A stretch of DNA of 64,000 nucleotides, taken from NCBI GenBank assembly GCA_001600415.1, contig BCJX01000002.1, positions 2,108,570-2,172,569 of the forward strand, in the 5' to 3' direction. Under the pieces are notes generated by a model. That model was not told the DNA's origin. It saw nothing but the letters and a program-made list of their open reading frames with translations, and did no database searches. This DNA is from Pascua guehoae (taxonomy: Eukaryota; Basidiomycota; Tremellomycetes; Trichosporonales; Trichosporonaceae). Made by a program: the position numbers and the translations under genes. Positions 36,950 to 48,432 of the stretch are shown one piece after another. Position 1 is the stretch's first letter. The number at the start of each line of letters is the position of its first letter.

Positions 36950-39109
36950 ATGGAACAGTACTTTCTCGACAATGTTGACCGCTACCACAAGCTCATTGCG
37001 GGCTACACCCCGCCGCCGGTAGCGAAAGCGGCCGACGTGGCGCCCAACGCGGCCATGGTGGTGACGTCACGAATCCGTCCCCTCCTGCCAGGCGAGGCTG
37101 GGGGCTTGCCGCATGCGCTCTTCCCGCGCAAAGAGCCGGCGGGCGTGGTCGACGTGCATGAGCTCCGACAACCGGTCCGCGGGCCGGCGCTGTTGAAGGT
37201 GGGTGCCAGGGTGAAGGTCGAGGACGGTGGAGAACCCCAGTCTGTAAGATGGGGTCTGTAACGCCTGATGGGGTAGAAGGGCTGGGAGGACCGAGCGCGC
37301 ATGACACAGGAAGAAGCGGGAAGCGATGCTGACCGCGTGTACCGAATCTAATTATATCTACCCCTCACCCGCTTCACACAACACAACCACACAGTCGTCC
37401 CACTTCCAAGTGGACCGCCTTTACGATTCGACTACGGAGACGGAGGACATTTACGCCGATGTTGTCCGCCCACTCATCCCCTGGAGCTGGAATGGCGGTG
37501 TGGGGACTCTGTTTGCGTACGGCCAGACAGGGAGCGGCAAGACGTACACTATCAGTCGCTTGGAGCAGCTCGTGGCCGAGGAGATGATGGGAGGGGGGCT
37601 GGAAGGGGAGCGGAATGTGTATGTCACCATCATCGAGCTCGCCGGGAATGCAGGGCACGGTGAGTAGAGTGGATTACTGCTGATATGGCGTTTAAGCTGA
37701 CAAGAACAGACCTTCTCAACTCGCGCCGTCCGGTATCCATCCTCGAGGACGCGTTTGGCATCATGCAGCTGACCGGCGCGATCGAGCACCAGATCACGTC
37801 GGCAGAGGACATGCTTGGGCTGATCGAGACGGCGACGGCGTTCCGGCGCACCGAGTCGACGATCAAGAATGACGAGTCGTCGCGCTCCCACGCCATCTGT
37901 CGTATTCGTGTCAATGACCCCGCGGCGCCGGGCTCAGAGGACGGTGTGCTGTACCTCATCGACCTGGCGGGGTCCGAGGCGGCGCGTGACTCTGCGGCGC
38001 ACGACGCACAGCGCATGCGTGAGACGCGCGAGATTAACAAGTCGCTCTCGGTGCTGAAAGACTGCATCCGCGGCAAGGCCGAGGCGGACGCGCTCGCCGG
38101 CATGGCTGCAGCGACCAAGCGCCGGCCACATGTGCCCTTCCGCCAGAGCTCGCTTACAAAGGTTCTCAAGCATGTGTTTGACCCCGCCGCGCCGAGGCAG
38201 TGCCGCACGGTCGTCGTTGCGTGTGTCAACCCGTGTCTGGCGGATGTTGGGCCGAGCAAGAATACGCTGCGGTACGCAGAGACGCTGCGAATCCTCGTAC
38301 CCAAGATTCAGCCTGTCAAGTTTGACGAAAAGGTGCCTACGACATGGACGAATGACCGCCTGCGCGCGTGGATTGCCGACAATGTAAGTGCAGGCAGTGT
38401 TCCAGTGTCGACATTCGCTAACTCTGCATAGTCTGGCTCCCCTCCCGTCGACGCCGCCATCCTCGCCCCGACCGAATCCGGCATCCAGATCCTGCGCCTC
38501 CCACCACCCGAGTTTGAGGCGCGCTGCCTGCAGACCGCGGGCGTGACACCAGAGCAAGCAAAGGCCTTCCGGTCCAAGCTGTGGCAGCTGCACATCGACT
38601 CGCAGCGCGTCCCCGGTTTGGCCAAAAAGGCCACCCCAAAGCCAGACACCAACGGCGCACTCGACCTCACCGACTTCCTCCAGCGCTCGTCGAGCAAAGA
38701 GCCCGACCCGGAAATCGCCGCGGTCCCGTTCAAGCTCCGCGTGCGCCCCGGCATGGTCGTGGCATGGACACCGCCCCCAGACTCGCGATTCAAGCTTCCG
38801 GGACTCAACCTCGCCCTCGTCCTGTGCCCCGTCACGGCCATGGGCAAGGACGTCCTCGACCTCTTTGGCCAGCCAGTCAACCCGCAACCATCAGAGCCGG
38901 CCTCGGCAGAATCGTCGGATACCGAGCTGGGACGCGCGACACCACCCCAGAGCAAGCGTTTCCTGTGCGCCGTGATCACGCCGGCCATTTTGCCCGACGC
39001 GTACGAGGTCAATATTTGGCGACAGATTGTCGTCGATCAGGACAGGATGGACGCAGAGATGGTCCTCGAGTATGATGTCGCGACGCGTTATTACTACCTC
39101 GCTATTTAG
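36950..39109 (+). CDS. Kinesin motor protein with SAM-like C-terminal region
   Basis: Microtubule motor with an N-terminal motor domain. Exons 36950-37198, 37395-37659, 37710-38383 and 38432-39109 keep phase and give 621 residues. Nucleotide motifs are intact: VTSRIRPLLPGE near 40, P-loop GQTGSGKT at 126-133, switch I NDESSRSH from 225, switch II DLAGSE at 256-261, then SSLTKVLKHVF and NTLRYAETLR. After the motor, residues about 385-455 (LRAWIADN, then GIQILRLPPPEF and PEQAKAFRSKLWQLH) look like a SAM domain, recalling KIF24/kinesin-13-type proteins. The last ~150 residues form an unrecognised domain beginning PFKLRVRPGMVV. There is no long coiled coil, so it may not be a classical dimeric transporter. 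The kinesin call is secure; the subfamily is tentative. Confidence 0.9.
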
Positions 39110-40317
39110 AGTGGTGTTGACGATACGAGTGACGGAGTGGACGTGGATAGATACAGTTGTACAGACACGTAGTTTTATAGAGAAGCATACAGCCGAGCTG
39201 TGTCAATATGCAGATTCCATTGAGCATGATGTTGAAACCCTCGCCCAGTTGACAGGCCCACCAAAGAGATCGTCTTGCCTCTCTGCATGCTGTTGATGCC
39301 GCGTGCATCGGCCACGAGGGAGTGCCCCGAGGCGCGAGCTGCCAGTGCCCTCATTTGAAGTACAGGTGTGGCCGGAACGTCTTGAGACTGCCGCTGTGAG
39401 CTTGGTCTAGTTCAAGTCGGGCACGGGCACTCTCTGGACCAATGCAATGGCAGGGAAAGTGGACACACCACTGCTTCTTGCCTGTTGTATCCCACATGTC
39501 CTGCGCGTCTCCCTGTATACCAACTGTGCGCGTACCCGAGCTTAATGTGGCAGTCTCGTGACTTTTTCGGACACGCCTGCATCGGCAGACGTCCACTGCG
39601 TCCCATTTCTTCAGTCTCACCAAGAATCATAGTTGCTCTCTACTCATCTCCATCTCCCAATGGGGTATTGTACAACCACTTTTCTTCACTCTGCTTTTCG
39701 CCGTCTCGACGGACACACATTCACATGCACCGCTCCGTACCCTGGCTCCTTCTTGCCCCGGTTTTGTGGCTTTCTCTGGTCGTCTGCCTCCTCTCAGCAC
39801 CTTGTGCCCTTTTCTCTATTCATTGCTTGTCGTCACTTCTGGGAACGCCCGCACAGTTGTGCATCACTGATGCTTCTTTTCCTCTCCTCGTCCCTCCCCT
39901 TCCGAATATCGACATGCCACTCTCGCGCTTGTCATCGGACAGGTGGGGGGGTCTGTACGCACAATGTCCATTCCATCTCTAAATACAAATGTTCTCATCT
40001 ATTATATAAAGCAATCTTGCTGGAGACAAACCATGTGGTCGACATGGGGAGACCACATGGCCCTGGGAAGAAAGAGGAGGGGGCACAATAACTATGTCTC
40101 CCAAGGATACAAGGGGAGAGATATACACAGGCCAAAGGCCACAGGTCTACAGAGGCCACGGGTCAGCAGGGGACATAGGATACAGGCACACAGAGAACGC
40201 GCGTTACGAGCAGACATTGCAACATTGCTCTAGCAGCGGGCAAATAGTGGGTCTGTTTTAATTTGGCCGCTTAGTGACTAGTGTACTACAATGTATTGTC
40301 CGTGATGATGGTCCGTC
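39110..40317. other. Convergent spacer with a MITE-like element
   Basis: Between the kinesin and zinc-finger gene ends. The repeat copy at 39361-39581 is the only supported feature. An open frame at 39725-39982 begins with a hydrophobic stretch but has no further support. Confidence 0.45.
39361..39581. mobile_element. MITE-like palindromic element, copy B
   Basis: Starts TACAGGTGTGGCCGGAACGT and ends with TTTTTCGGACACGCCTGCA. It shares interior blocks with copy A, including GACCAATGCAATGG and TATCCCACATGTCCTG. Terminal arms are inverted relatives of each other over about 30-60 bases with mismatches. It lies 251 bases past the kinesin stop and has no open frame of its own. Confidence 0.8.
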
Positions 40318-41729
40318 TTAGTGGCGCCAACATTTCCTCTCGTGGACGTCGCGCGACTGCGTGCTCGCGTACGATGACGTGCAGCCGCCCGCGGGGTTGC
40401 AGCACGTGAACGCTTCAAGTCAGCACTAGGTCATCGTGTGCTGGGTCGTTGCAATAACTAACCGTTTGACCCCTGACAGGGGTGTATCTTGTTCACGTGC
40501 TTTGTGAGCCGCCCTTTGTGTGAAAAGGGCGCGTTGCAAATGGTGCAGTACACGGCTGGGGGTCAGATCTGCTTGCTAGAGACATAGGAACTCACAGGTG
40601 GGCTTCACCTCGTGCGTGCCCTGGTGACGCTCGCGGTCGCCCTTGTACGTGAACGTTTCGCTACACGTCGCACATGTGAAGCCTGAGAATCGTCAGTCGC
40701 TGGTACTACCCCTAGATATCCTTACGAGGCGCCTCGTGGGAGGCCATGTGACCTACGAGGTGGCTCCGTGTGTAGAACCCCGCGTTGCACGTCTTGCACT
40801 TGAAGTGCCGCGGCAGCTCCCGGTTTTCGTGCTCGCGCGCAATGTGACTGGCGAGCTGGGACTTCGTGTGACAACTATACGTGCACTCGATGCACTTGTA
40901 AGCTAGCCATCAGCACTGCACAGTGCCACGTTGAAACGCACGGTGCTCCCTGGTCTCGCCGTCATGTGCGACTCGCTCGTGCTGGTCGCGTGAGGCGTTT
41001 GACGCGAAGACATTGGTGCACCTCGAGCACCCAAATCCTTTGTGGACTGCGCTCATGTGCTCGCGGGCCGTTCTCGCGTGATAAACCCGCTTTTCGCAGA
41101 CAGGACACGCATACACTGCCTTGTCAGTGTCGGGCATGAGGGAATAACTCACGGCGCTCGCCCGTGTGGTATCGCATGTGCTGCGCCAGGGTCGACTTGC
41201 TGCGGCGGACGGCAGTGCATGCCTCCCACGTGCTGCGCGAGTGAGTAGGTACTCAAAGTAGATGGTACTCACCAATGGTATTCGCGCGGAGGAAAGACAA
41301 GCTTCGGGGGCCTCTTAAGAGGCTCCGCGCGGTTGCAAGGCTTGTAGCCTTCCGCAAGGTCGAAGACCAGCTCAGCAGAGCCAAATCTGTCATGGCAGTT
41401 GAAGAGTTCGGCCAGGACTAATTCGGCACACAGCGTCGACGCGTGTACTGCCCTTGACAACTAACCACCTGCCCCTCGAAGCGAAGTCGACGCTAGGTGC
41501 CGTCCTTGGCTTTGATGATGATCTTTGTTCAGCAAATCATAGATCGATATCACTCACGGGGCGGGTACTTGTAGACGTCGCGGCAAAGCTTGGGCCAGCC
41601 ACGGGGCTCGGAGTCCACATCGACGGAGGCGCAGCCGAGAGGGGCCGGGGGGAAGGGGGGGGGGGGGGGCGCCTTATCAGGAGAGTCGTCCGACGACCCG
41701 CTGTCTTTTGGGACGAGGACTTCCTCCAT
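40318..41729 (-). CDS. C2H2 zinc-finger protein with eight fingers
   Basis: Probable nucleic-acid-binding regulator. Minus-strand exons 41273-41417, 41232-41153, 41115-40942, 40902-40726, 40682-40596, 40555-40463 and 40412-40318 splice in phase into eight consecutive fingers. Finger 1 is C-x4-C...H-x3-H ending in a TGERP linker, fingers 2-7 are C-x2-C, and finger 8 is C-x5-C...H-x3-C before the stop. The 5' part is less certain: exon 41729-41558 starts at ATG 41729, codes an acidic, Pro-rich N-terminus over a 15-base C run, and joins 41417, perhaps through a small exon near 41470-41522. The start may lie in the adjacent assembly gap. Every intron in the finger region is phase 1. It is not evidently TFIIIA, which has mostly C-x4-C fingers. 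Confidence 0.85.
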
Positions 41730-41750
41730 ACGCCATATAGTTGCACTGGT

Positions 41751-41890
41751 NNNNNNNNNNNNNNNNNNNNNNNNNNNNNNNNNNNNNNNNNNNNNNNNNN
41801 NNNNNNNNNNNNNNNNNNNNNNNNNNNNNNNNNNNNNNNNNNNNNNNNNNNNNNNNNNNNNNNNNNNNNNNNNNNNNNNNNNNNNNNNNN
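41751..41890. other. Assembly gap (140 N)
   Basis: Run of unknown bases between the zinc-finger 5' end and a purine repeat. The true length is unknown; the repeat on its right side is the likely reason it was not assembled. Confidence 0.99.
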
Positions 41891-42760
41891 GAAGGGAGGA
41901 AGGAAGGGAGGAAGGAAGGGAGGAAGGAAGGGAGGAAGGGAGGAAGGAAGGAAGAAGGTCAGGAGGAAGGTAGGTTAGGAGGAAGGTAAGTCGGGAGGAA
42001 GGAAGGTCAGGAGGAATGAAGGTCGGGAGGAAGGAAGGTTAGGAAGAAGGATGGTCAGGAGGAACGAAGGGAGGATGGTGGGGATCACGAGGACCAGGAA
42101 GGAGGACAGGAAGGAGGACAGGAAGGAGGAGAGCAGGAAGGTAGGGACTAATATTGATGGAGACATGAAGTGATGAGGTCAAGGAGTGGGCGACGAGGTG
42201 ATGTGGAAGCGGTGGAGAGGAGAAATGAGGGATGGAGAGGTAAATGGTTACGAGTGAAGTGAACTGTGGGATAGGTGGGAGGAGGTGGAAAGGGGGGCGG
42301 GGCGGAAAGGGCGGGGACGAGAAGAAGAATAAATTAATGAATAAAATGAGAGTGGGAGTGAATTAAAGAACAAAATATAAGTTGCGGGGGAGCGCTTTGA
42401 TTCTAAGGAGCATTAATGATTGGCGGCGCAATGCGAGGAATAAAAGGAAGGAAGAAGGGGAAAAAAGGAAGGAAGAAGGGGAAGAAAGGAAGGCAAGAAA
42501 GGGAAGGACAGGAAGGAAGGAAGACGACAAAGGAAGGAAGATGACAAAGGAAGGAAGATGACAAAGGAAGGAAGAGGACAAAGGAAGGAAGGGCGGGGCG
42601 GCAAGGAAGAAAGGGCGGAAAAGAAGGAAGGCAAAGAAGGAGGACTAAGAGGGAAGGTAAGGACTGAAGGAAGGAAGATGGGGTAAAGAGAGGAAAGCGA
42701 ACAAGGATGCAGGGCGAGAAACTAAACCACGAAAGGAAGGCGAGGAAGGGCATGGTACGA
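41891..42760 (+). repeat. Purine-rich GGAAGGA repeat tract
   Basis: About 870 bases almost free of pyrimidines on the plus strand, built from GGAA/GGAAG units: regular GGAAGGAAGGGA near the gap, then more degenerate with AGGAAGATGACAA subrepeats near 42530-42570. Open frames on its complement are Ser/Phe/Leu artefacts. Such tracts can form triplex DNA and often stall assembly. Confidence 0.9.
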
Positions 42761-43876
42761 AAGTGGTGCGTTCAGAGTGGGGCAGCAGTCTAGATATTTG
42801 CAGTTGTTTGCAGTTGTGTGCAATTGTTGCCATGCTGCCCTGTTGCCATATCGGAGTTGTGAGGCAAACGGTTGAGTTTGTGTGGCGGCATGGGGTACAC
42901 CACCGCAGATCAGTCATGTGACTCGGCACGGCACAACTGCGGCTCCGTCATAGGACTGGTGTTCAGTGCTGAGGTAGAACTCTAGCCCGGCAGAGCCCAA
43001 CTCACCTTGCACGTTAAGCAGATATGGATGTCGTGACATGCAGTTAAATACATGCAGTCAGATAGACAAAGTAGTGCATTGTCCTGATGTACGATTCGAT
43101 TATGGCGACCACTGAGCATTACATTGAACCAACGGAACATTGCTCAAATCCTGGATGTTTTGGTGTTCCTCAACCTTATCCATGTTGCCACTTGACCACC
43201 TGTGGCGAGATTCTGTTGCTTCTTGTCCAATGCCGTCGACTCGATCCACTTCGATCCAGCCACTGTGCGCGCACATCTGAAGCCACGGGACGATGGGTCC
43301 TCCACACGCATGCCCATGATGCATGGCAGAGGATGGTGGCGGCCTGGCGGGCGGCAGATGGGAGGGGGACGGCTGAAGCAGGCAAGCTCCGTGCGGCGGC
43401 ACAGACTTGCTTGTTGGTGAGAAGAGGGCTGTGTGCGCGACAGAGGGTCATTGGGCACTTGTGCCAGTGCGTCCATGCTCGCTAACAAAGGCGGGTGACT
43501 CGCAACTGGCGGCTCGGCTTGCTCGACAGCAATGGCTTGGCACTTGGTCGGCAATCGGCAAAGCACATACAGAAGGTGTCAAAAAGGAACCAGTAAGGCG
43601 CAGGGATGCCGAAGCATGCTGATGCTGCTGCAGACATGCAGACGTAGGAAGAGTCCTCCAGTCTCACCCTGCGCCATTACTCGTTCCTTTTGTACACCCT
43701 CCGTACACATAAAAAAGAACCATGTCGCCCTTGGCGGTTTACCACCCTATCTACTCCAATTCCCATTGATCATCTCCTCTGATTCCCATTGACTTGCCAT
43801 CTCTACTGGCCCGCCTACCCACTTGCACCTGTCCATTTGTCCCTCTCACTGCAGCACCATCGTCATACCGAGCCCC
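42761..43876. other. Spacer upstream of the membrane-protein gene
   Basis: No gene or repeat is supported in this ~1.1 kb. It holds the promoter and leader of the plus-strand gene at 43877. Confidence 0.4.
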
Positions 43877-45479
43877 ATGCGGTTCTGGTCCGCTTGGCTG
43901 CCCGTCGTGGCGCTGGCGAGCATCATCAGCGCCTCGCCCCTCCCGACCACCCCTACTCGTCTCGCCACTGCACCCCGGGATGATTCCGTGGCCGCACCTC
44001 TGGCCCAACCACCCGTCTCGCACACACCCCCACGGGCGCACACCCCCACGCCGACGCCGACGCCGACGCCGACGCCCACGGCTGGCCTCCCCGCCGCTGC
44101 TCTTGTTCTCGCAGGCAATGACGACGCAGTGGGCCAGACGCTCACCGTCTTTGACGTCTTCTGGCCACAGGAGCAGCTCGACGCACTGAGGGAGAAAAAG
44201 GATTATGAAGGGGACATGAAGAGTCTTGTCCTGGGTAGTATCGTTCCATTCATTCTATCGGGGGTTTTGTGGTTCTGGACTGTGAGTCTAGTCGTCTCTG
44301 CAGTGGGAAGGTGGTGTCGGTTACCGCGCGCACACCCACTAGTGTTGGACCGACCACCCACATGGCTGACGGGACAAGCTAGTGTTCATCTTTGCCAAGG
44401 CCCTCGAGTACTGCCTTTGTATCAAGAGGTTGATCGCGTCCAAAATACGCAACAGGGAGAATCGCAGTGCACTTGCCGCGTGGCGCACGAGGAACAATGT
44501 CCCGATGGAGCCAGTGGTGGCAGATGCACCACCCGCCGCCGCCGTGGGAGAGGCTGTGCCGGAGGCCAACAAGACGATCAAGTTTTCAGAGCCGGCCCAG
44601 CCAGTCCCCAAATCGGCTCCCAAGCATGTCGCAGACGAGAGCGGCGACAAGGACACCACCGAGATTGTGCCGGGCAGTGGTGTCTCGAGCGTGCCACTGC
44701 ACGACCCTTGGACCGGTCCGAGTTACGCCAGCCCCTCTGCCACGCCGAGCGAGTACTCGCTGCCGCTCTACCGCACGACGAGCATGGAGACGAACGCGAC
44801 GCTGCCCTCGTACCATTCGACCGACCCGCTGACGCGCACCACCAGGCGCCGCCTCGGCACCTTTTTTGCCGGTATGCTTCTCTTTGGACGGCGCGGGGCT
44901 GCGGCACCACTTCCAACAGCTCCCGTGCTCGACTTGAACGCGACCTCGTGGCCGGCGGCCCCCACCGAGTCAGGTACGGCATTTCCCACTCCGACCGCCC
45001 ATCAGGAGCGGCGCACGGCCCCGGACGCTTACGCCGTCTATGCCGCAGCCGACACGGCGTCTGCAGTGACGACGGCCACAGAGGCAGCTCGACCCACTGA
45101 GTGGCAATGGCCCGCGCCCACGATCACATGCGACGAGATATGCAACGCCCAAGAAACTGGCAGTCTCGTTCTAAGCCGCGTCCTCCTCACCACGACAATG
45201 GCACCCTGGCACTCTCCCGTCGCCACAGTCGTCGTCGTGACGTCTGCGACCGTCGGCGGCAACATTGTGCCCCGCCACGGGTGGGCGATGGCTGCTGCTG
45301 CCAAAGCCAAGCACAAGTGGCGTACGCGCCTCCCCGTCATCATTGTCATTGGCTACTTGCCCCTTGCAGTCTGGTTGGTGAGTCCGAGTCGAGTCAATGG
45401 TGGCGCGACACGTCTGGTGAATCGCGCTCACATCCAGATTTTGTTTGTGTTGGTATATTTCCTTCGCGATCGTCCATGA
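43877..45479 (+). CDS. Hypothetical membrane protein with signal peptide
   Basis: Not recognised. Exons 43877-44281, 44379-45377 and 45438-45479 keep phase and give 481 residues. The N-terminus MRFWSAWLPVVALASIISA is a good secretion signal. A Thr-Pro repeat follows near 55-70, then a hydrophobic segment spanning the first splice (SIVPFILSGVLWFWTLVFIF), and a basic stretch with RNRENRSALAAWR. A long Ser/Thr/Pro-rich region comes next, and a final hydrophobic pair near the C-terminus (LPVIIVIGYLPLAVWLILFV) is completed only by the second splice. That both joins complete membrane segments supports the model. It is probably a cell-surface or secretory-pathway protein; no function can be assigned. 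Confidence 0.65.
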
Positions 45480-46593
45480 TATTTATTGCTAGGCCGTTTC
45501 ACGCGTTCAGTGGCCGTCACGGTCAGTTTTCAAGACCGTGGTATATCGTCTCTGCACTCGCCCCACGGCTGGTGTAACACCCTGAGCCCCGGGCACGACG
45601 CGTCCCGAACCCGAGGGCTGGGGCACGTCGTTTGTGTCGTCTGCGAGAATAAGCAGCACGGCGCTTGCCTTTCGTGCCCATTACGCCTCGCCCCCATGGA
45701 CAAGCAGCTCTCTGCCTACCAAGGCCCATATACATTTCACAATTAAAAATGGTCCTTTCTTCCAATGCGTGTGTATGTACTTTGTGCTTTACTGCGGGTG
45801 CGGCCGCGGTGCTTTTCTGGGACTGCTCGCTCCTCGAGGATGGCCAGGATGGGGATGAGTGGGCACATGGGCTGCGCGAAGAGGACAATCCTAGGACGAC
45901 GCCGTTGGTCCATCCAAAGACAATCTGTGTAGGCGTCGAGTGGGGTGGGCATGGGGCATGCGCGATGGCACTTGACTAGGAGCAAATGGGACCAAAAAGC
46001 GGCCCTCGCAACCCGCCACAACCTCGTACTCGCCACCGCCGGCTGCATCGGGATCCGTAACATTGTTTTCATACGTGTGAGCCGACGAGCACGGGACATA
46101 TGAGCCGGTGGCGTTCAGGTCTGGGAGTGGGAGCTGCTGGAGGAGGCCGGGATCTCAACGCTGGTCGAGTGCCACGAGCAGAAGGACGCGGTCATGAGCG
46201 GTTTGCAATCTCGGTGGCGACGGTGCGCGGCCAGCGCCCGGTGGCGCTGAGGAAAGAGCGTCCCGACGGTGCCGATCTTGTCGAGTGTGCCGAACATGCC
46301 TCTGGTGGGAGGGCAGCAAGTATTGATGAGATCACGTGAGTTGAGACAATCATGTGACTGACACGTGGTCTCCATAACGGAAGCAAAAGTGTGGCACCAC
46401 CCAAAGTTTGCAACTCCCGTCTCTACTCAATGCTCCATGTTCTGCAACCGAGAAACCACCAGACCCATGCAACCCATACACAGTGAAAAGTAGAGGAGCT
46501 ATACGCCTTGTATGAGCTAAATCATACATGGCATACATCCGGGCGCGATCCGGCAACTCGTCCTCCAAACACCTCCAGTCGGCCAAATTTCGC
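45480..46593. other. Convergent spacer, possible coding remnants
   Basis: Between the membrane-protein gene and eL8. Plus-strand segments at 45750-45925 and 45965-46235 read like protein in short frames (for example LATAGCIGIRNIVF and VWEWELLEEAGISTL), but no in-phase splice joins them and I recognise no family. They may be a decayed gene or chance. Confidence 0.3.
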
Positions 46594-48021
46594 TTAGAGC
46601 GAAACGTCAACCTTCTTGACGTCCTGGCCGGCCTTCTTGGCACCTGGGAAAGTCAGCAAGCGTTCTTTTGGAGCAAAAATCGACACGGACGCTTGAGCAA
46701 CCTGGCGGTTGACTTCGGGCCACGGACACCACCACCCCAGTGGCGGCGGGCCTCGGCGGAGGACTCGAGCGAGGCCTTGGCGGCCGAGACGAGGTTGGCG
46801 AGGGCCTGGGCGTCCTCGGAGCGGACCTCGGTGAGGGCGGCGACGGCCGAGGTCTTCTTGCCGGTGACGAGGCCAAGACGGGCCTTGTTCTTGACAATGA
46901 CGTAGGGGACGCCCATCTTGCGGCAGAGAGCGGGGAGGAAGACGACGAGCTCAATGGGGTCAACGTCGTCGGCAATGACGACGAGCTGGGCCTTCTTGGC
47001 CTCGACAAGGGCGACAACGTGGTTGAGGCCGTACTTGACAAAGAGGGGCTTCTTCGAGTCCTTGGTGGTGGCGTCCTTGGACTTGTTCTCGGCCTCGGCG
47101 AGGAGACGGGCCTTCTTCTCCTGCTTGGACTCGGGCTTGTACTTGTTCAGGAGCTGGAAGAGCTGGGTGGCCGTGTTCTTGTCAAGCGTGTGCGAGAACT
47201 GCGCAATGGCGGGGGGGACCTTGAGGCGCTGGTGAAGGATGACCTTCTGGCGCTGAAGGCGAACGTACTCGGGCCACTTGACAAAGCGGGTGAGGTCCTT
47301 GACGGGCTGGATGTCACCGCCTAAAATGGGTCAGTCGGATCCGGATGAGTCGAAATAGCAGAGGCCAAAAATTAGTTTACACATACCAATGCCGAAGGTG
47401 CGAGGACGCTTCTCGAAGAGAGGGTTCTGCGCGGGCTTCTTGGCCACACGGGTGCCGTAGGGCGCCGAAGCGGTCTTCTTGGACTTGGAGGTAGGGGCCT
47501 TGGGCTGTGTGTGTAAAGGGGGTCATTGAGACGAACGTCAGCTCCGGTTCCTGCATGGGTAATGCGAGGGGGTCCGGGGCATCACGCCGCTCTAAAGCTG
47601 CTCCCCGAAGGGAGACAACTTGCACAGCTCGACCCACCAGTTGGGCACAAGGCCACAAAACTGGGACGGTCGGCGTCGGGAGCTTTTAAAAATGTCACAA
47701 AGGACACGGCCGACCCAAAAAAAGAGCTCAAGTCATTACGACTATATTGCCCAGGTCACGAGGCCAGCTCCGTGCGCGAGGTCGTCGCTGCGGGGTTCGC
47801 GCTCACTCGGCACCTGCACGCCATGGAAGAGGCGGTTAGCACTAATACCGCCAGCGGGGTTGAACCGCTGGCAGGGGATTTCGTGGTCACCAGGCGTCTC
47901 CTCCTGCTCTGTCTTCATGGCAGAGGCAATAGCGAAATGGCGTATGCGACGCATGGCTTGTTCAAGGCGGGTTCGTGATGCCCCTGCAGTTGCGAGGGGG
48001 GTGGGGTTGGATGCGCACCAT
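46594..48021 (-). CDS. RPL8: Large-subunit ribosomal protein eL8 (L7a/L8)
   Basis: Structural protein of the 60S subunit, L7Ae family. Minus-strand exons 48021-48019, 47504-47387, 47320-46730 and 46643-46594 give about 253 residues, the normal size. Exon 1 is the ATG alone, followed by a 514-nt intron with donor GTGCGC and acceptor CACACAG. Diagnostic segments include [30 protein letters not shown] and [40 protein letters not shown] and a RRHWGGG end follow. The last donor could be 46732 rather than 46729, changing one Gly. It shares a 411-bp promoter region with eL38. The long first intron could hold a snoRNA; I found no clear box C/D pair in it. Confidence 0.96.
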
Positions 48022-48432
48022 TGTGGCTGGTCTTGACGGTAGACTTTTGGGTGAGGTGGTTTGAAGGGTGAGAAGAAGCAATGGATCGCCCAGTAAAGTG
48101 GCTAAGTAGCCACCCCCACCGAGCGTGCTGGGAGCTGGGTAGGCGACCAGGCCCAGTGGCTCTGCTGCCAGCTGCCTCCCTGCCCTCTGTCCATGCTTTG
48201 GCTGGGGCAAGCTTAACTCCGACACTCGCCTTCCGGATCCGTGAAAACCGCCACATCCGACCATCAGCCTGGAGTTTCTCGGCACTTTTCATCATTTCGC
48301 TGATTGACGGAAGCAATTGGCTCACCGTGGATCCTGCGGCTGGCACTCGCACTGGCGCGCGGGGGTCGCCAACTTTGTGCCATCATCGACTGTTGCTCGC
48401 CTAGCCTGCAAGTGGGGACCGACTTAGAAAAA
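48022..48432. promoter_or_regulatory. Bidirectional promoter of eL8 and eL38
   Basis: The only DNA between the start codons of two divergent ribosomal protein genes. Both have the same exon-1-is-ATG structure with GTGCG donors, so this region and the two first introns probably carry the shared regulatory signals. No element can be named with confidence. Confidence 0.7.

Noticed and set aside
39725..39982. Open frame with a hydrophobic start, possible secreted peptide
   Set aside because: No promoter, splice or family support, and the frame continues open upstream into a MITE copy.
42363..42929. Ser/Phe/Leu-rich open frames complementary to the purine tract
   Set aside because: They are a by-product of the GGAA repeat, which lacks stops in all frames of its complement.
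46740..47324. 194-codon Gly/Leu-rich frame antisense to eL8
   Set aside because: Antisense shadow of a secure ribosomal protein exon.
47742..47954. Possible tRNA in the eL8 intron
   Set aside because: A B-box-like GGTTCAACCCC with a 7-bp stem is present on the minus strand, but no A box, anticodon arm or acceptor stem can be folded around it.
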